Assembly (NCBI GenBank): GCA_002347475.1
Contig: DDXI01000141.1
Span: forward strand, 1 to 8,516
DNA from: Peptococcaceae bacterium UBA2264
Lineage (GTDB): Bacteria > Bacillota > Desulfitobacteriia > Desulfitobacteriales > Desulfitobacteriaceae
Length of the DNA stretch: 8,516 bases
Direction: 5' to 3'
Made by a program: the position numbers and the translations under genes. The notes under the pieces are model-generated. The model was not told the origin of the DNA, ran no database searches, and worked only from the letters and a program-made list of their open reading frames with translations. Below, piece after piece: positions 6,256-8,516 of the stretch; within the stretch, counting starts at the first letter, position 1, and each line of letters opens with the position of its first letter.

Positions 6256-7572
6256 TTAATCATTTTTTGGATGTGTGAACCATCTTCCCTTTGGTTCCGC
6301 TACAGCCTTTTCACCGCCGTTGGAGCATTCAAGATAGCTTTCTTCAACTTGCGCCACTTTTTCATCCCAAGAATTCGGTCCACGGTCTTTGCCTGCAAAC
6401 TGCTTGTCTATAAATGCTTTGGAGGCAGGTTTATACCGCGAGGGCTCCGCCCAGTACATTTGCGGCGGGCCATAAGGAGGAACGTAAGCCAGATTTCCTT
6501 CTGAAATATTCCACTCGACAGGCTGCTTGATTGGTCTGCCTGCTTTTGTGCACCAAACGGGCAGGGTTCTTCCCAGGGTCCATTCCAATAGCCTTCCCAG
6601 TTGAAGCATCTTGTCAATATTTACGCCGTCTGTCTCAATTCCCATTTCATCAAGGCAAACCAGTATATCTTCCGTCGCGCAGTTTCCAACCTCAATGGAT
6701 TGAGTATAGTTAGGACCGCTTCCGCAACCGGGAATGCCGTTGAAAACGAATGCAGGTTGTCCGCCGCCCTGGCCCAGGGAAGACTCGACAATCCTGGCGC
6801 CTCCCAGGATACACATAACTGTGTTGGCTATTGACATTCCTCTCGCTTCGTGGAAATGGGCGATTCTATATTTCATTTCATTGTCATATTTACTGTATCT
6901 GTCAACAAGAGCCGCCATATGCAGATAGGATGTTATAGGATTGGATTCGCCGGTGGTATCACAGGGGGTAAACTCCCTTATCCCCAAATCCAAACCAAAA
7001 TCTATAAGTTCAAAAGTATTTTCTATGGGTATAGGGCCGGCGCAGCATGATCCATACACACAGGCAATAGCCATATCAACTTTAAAGCCGTATTCTTTGG
7101 CTAAACTCACAAGCTCAGGAATAGCCTTCTTGTATTCATTCCTGGTCCTGCCTGAGTTTCTCCGGCCATGAAGATCCTCGGTGGATATCGTAAAGGCAAC
7201 GACATCGGGACCGTAACCTTTCTGGCACATATCTCCTATCCTCTCAAAGGCTTGTTTTGTCATGCCGTATACTTTAATTTCCGGCTTGTTTTCCTGATAG
7301 GATCTAAGTAATTTTGTCTGCTTTAAGATTTCCTCAGCATCCGCGCTCTGAGGCAGCTGCAAAGGATGAGAAAAATTAGTCACTTCTAACCGTTTATATC
7401 CCGCTTTTATGATTTGATCAATAAAATACAGCTTTGACTGCAAGGGCACGAATACTGATTCGTGCTGCAGGCCATCCCTCGCAAACAGTTCAAGCATATC
7501 AATTTTTTTGGGCATTAAATTCTTAAGATTAACATCAAAAAATTTTTGCAGATGATCAACGTATTGTGGCAT
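6256..7572 (-). CDS. HMG-CoA-lyase-like DRE-TIM metallolyase with atypical active-site loop and C-terminal extension
   Basis: This 438-residue protein has a TIM-barrel of the pyruvate carboxyltransferase / HMG-CoA lyase family. Family features are visible: RDGLQHE (32-38, catalytic Arg and metal Asp), E63 in RLEVTNFSHP, CDTTGESNP (204-212), the metal-binding HFHEARG (239-245) and VGNCATED (295-302), whose N297 matches a metal-site Asn. HMG-CoA lyases cleave HMG-CoA to acetoacetate and acetyl-CoA, using a cysteine in the loop GGCPYAPG. Here that loop reads GQGGGQPAFVF (267-277), so the cysteine is absent; the nearest one, C283 in PGCGSG, lies about a dozen residues later. The protein exceeds the usual 300 or so residues by about 100, with an aromatic- and proline-rich tail (AYVPPYGPPQMYWAEP). 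The start is ATG at 7572-7570, seven bases after GGAGG. Superfamily is sure; HMG-CoA as the substrate is doubtful. A citramalyl-type or other 3-hydroxy-acyl-CoA lyase or synthase is possible. Confidence 0.88.
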   Translation of the reverse strand: MPQYVDHLQKFFDVNLKNLMPKKIDMLELFARDGLQHESVFVPLQSKLYFIDQIIKAGYKRLEVTNFSHPLQLPQSADAEEILKQTKLLRSYQENKPEIKVYGMTKQAFERIGDMCQKGYGPDVVAFTISTEDLHGRRNSGRTRNEYKKAIPELVSLAKEYGFKVDMAIACVYGSCCAGPIPIENTFELIDFGLDLGIREFTPCDTTGESNPITSYLHMAALVDRYSKYDNEMKYRIAHFHEARGMSIANTVMCILGGARIVESSLGQGGGQPAFVFNGIPGCGSGPNYTQSIEVGNCATEDILVCLDEMGIETDGVNIDKMLQLGRLLEWTLGRTLPVWCTKAGRPIKQPVEWNISEGNLAYVPPYGPPQMYWAEPSRYKPASKAFIDKQFAGKDRGPNSWDEKVAQVEESYLECSNGGEKAVAEPKGRWFTHPKND

Positions 7573-7646
7573 TCAAAATCCTCCTTTTATTTTTGTTAAC
7601 TTTTTATAATGGCAGCATGTAAGGGCTTTGACTTCTTTCTTAGAAC

Positions 7647-8012
7647 TTAATTTTTTTGTCCTGCTCCCTTCAGCATTGCTTCCGCCTCACCGGTTATAGC
7701 TGCCTTGCCGTCCCGGTTAAAGTTCGCAGAAAGCAGGCGCAGGCGGAATCTTTCCTTCTTTTCCACCACGGTCACTTTGGCGGTGATAGTATTACCAATA
7801 TAAACGGACAGTTTGAAGTTGAAATCTGAAACAACTAAATGGTGCCCACACCGGGCAATTTGCTCCAACACCGCAGAAATTAGTCCGGCACTGAGCATGC
7901 CGTGCGCAATCCGGTTCTTGAACATGGCACCCCAAGGCGACTACCTTATTGTATGCACCGGGTTGCTGTTGCCGCTTACGGCGAAATAAGCGTTATTAAC
8001 ATAAATATGTCC
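7647..8012 (-). pseudogene. Broken MaoC-like (R)-specific enoyl-CoA hydratase
   Basis: The C-terminal 92 codons (7925-7650) encode the second half of a MaoC hot-dog domain, with FKNRIAHGMLSAGLIS and VYIGNTITAKVTVVEKK. Upstream in the same frame is the catalytic segment, reading AYFAVSGNSNPVH (about 7991-7953), then a TAG stop at 7943-7941. The family's catalytic Asp in SGDxNPxH is Asn here, while the His remains. A one-base change in CATACAATAAGG would restore HTNKVVALG across the stop, so compensating indels flank it. No proper N-terminus or start codon exists in this frame, although a good ribosome binding site (GGGAGGTGAT, 8024-8015) survives. Intact members hydrate 2-enoyl-CoA to (R)-3-hydroxyacyl-CoA. 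Translation of a 92-residue remnant from ATG 7925 is possible but has only a poor ribosome binding site. Confidence 0.78.
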
Positions 8013-8014
8013 GT

Positions 8015-8024
8015 ATCACCTCCC
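8015..8024 (-). promoter_or_regulatory. Orphan ribosome binding site of the broken MaoC gene
   Basis: GGGAGGTGAT on the minus strand is a near-perfect anti-16S match. The only nearby ATG (8002-8000) opens a nine-codon frame that ends at once (MLITLISP-stop). The MaoC frame itself has no ATG, GTG or TTG within usable distance. This looks like the surviving start signal of a gene whose beginning has been damaged. Confidence 0.55.
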
Positions 8025-8516
8025 AAACTATACAACTATTACTTTGCGCCTTAGAAAGCTAAAACATAATTATCTATTTTAAGCCTTCTCAGATTGAAGG
8101 GCTCAAAATAATCGTAATATTCGATGAATTACGCTAATTATTTATATATTGCAAGGAACATGCCAAGAATATAACTATACCATTACTCTAATAACATAGG
8201 CATAAAAGGTTCTCAGCAACAGTCCTTTACTAATACAACTAACTCTACTGTGTAGCAAAACCGCTACACAGTAGAGTTATGCTGCACAGTTTATTTTCAT
8301 TTTTTTGACACTTAGATTATCATTATCTCTTCTAGTGCTAAATTTCGTCATATTATTTTAATATCTCGATTTAAACCCACAGTATTAATAATACTACAAC
8401 ATTAATCAGACTACAACTATTATCATATATTATCGCAGGGCATTTTTATGTTAATTATTCCCTTTACAATAAGAACTTAGTAATTATCTTGGAGCAATGT
8501 AATTAAATCATCAGGA
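8025..8516. other. AT-rich non-coding stretch upstream of the cluster
   Basis: I find no convincing coding frame on either strand in these 490 or so bases, which are markedly more AT-rich than the genes. A small imperfect hairpin (AGCCTTC / GAAGGGCT) lies at 8082-8103. On the minus strand a TTGAGC about 19 bases upstream of TAAAAT (near 8105-8075) is a weak promoter candidate with over-long spacing. The main structure is the inverted repeat at 8240-8279. The stretch probably separates this cluster from another gene and carries its promoter, but I cannot place that promoter with confidence. Confidence 0.5.
8240..8279. repeat. 17-bp perfect inverted repeat with six-base loop
   Basis: TAACTCTACTGTGTAGC (8240-8256) and its exact reverse complement (8263-8279) surround the loop AAAACC. 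Neither side carries a strong T run: the minus-strand continuation is GTTGTATTAG and the plus-strand one is TGCTGCACAGTTTATTTTC. The right arm is followed at once by a degraded copy of itself (GCTGCACAGTTTATT, from 8281, against GCTACACAGTAGAGTT, from 8263). It may be a terminator of weak type, a regulator operator or the stem of a small RNA or mobile-repeat relic. Confidence 0.7.

Noticed and set aside
7573..7646. A promoter directly upstream of the lyase-like gene
   Set aside because: A TATAAA lies near 7613-7608 on the minus strand, but no -35 element sits at an acceptable distance, so I did not list it.
7941..7943. In-frame TAG in the MaoC gene read as pyrrolysine
   Set aside because: Some Firmicutes encode pyrrolysine, but it is known mainly in methylamine methyltransferases. 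Here the start is also missing, the catalytic Asp is changed and indels flank the stop, so decay explains it better.

Overview
The window reads as part of a catabolic acyl-CoA gene cluster from an anaerobic, low-to-mid GC Firmicute, probably of the Clostridia or Peptococcaceae kind. The basis is the gene content, strong AGGAGG-type ribosome binding sites, frequent TTG and GTG starts, and AT-rich spacers. The exact taxon cannot be read from the sequence. Every convincing gene lies on the minus strand, so transcription runs from high to low coordinates.

In transcription order the layout is as follows. An AT-rich stretch of about 490 bases (8025-8516) shows no gene but holds a 17-bp perfect inverted repeat. 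Next is a broken MaoC-type enoyl-CoA hydratase (7647-8012), then an intact HMG-CoA-lyase-like protein with an unusual active-site loop and a long C-terminal extension (6256-7572). Directly behind that is a previously uncalled, heavily decayed second member of the same lyase family (about 5814-6241). An AMP-forming acyl-CoA ligase follows (4083-5651), then a spacer with a 15-bp perfect inverted repeat, then a biotin-dependent carboxyltransferase subunit (2481-3995). A structured spacer comes next, with a possible 20-residue peptide gene (2185-2247), followed by a gamma-carbonic anhydrase-like protein (1635-2168). A spacer with a degenerate hexanucleotide array leads to a thiolase (265-1446). 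The start of a 3-hydroxybutyryl-CoA dehydrogenase (1-206/212) runs off the left edge.

Together the genes suggest activation of a carboxylic acid to its CoA ester, a carboxylation or decarboxylation step (the carbonic anhydrase-like protein may supply or remove bicarbonate), carbon-carbon bond cleavage by the lyase-like protein, and interconversion of C4 and C2 CoA esters by thiolase and hydroxybutyryl-CoA dehydrogenase. This resembles parts of an isovalerate/leucine-type or other branched-acid pathway. However, no acyl-CoA dehydrogenase, biotin carboxylase or biotin carrier lies in the window, so the substrate is not established. The upstream end of the cluster looks to be eroding: the intact lyase-like gene sits between two pseudogenes. 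I see no tRNA, rRNA, CRISPR array or insertion sequence.
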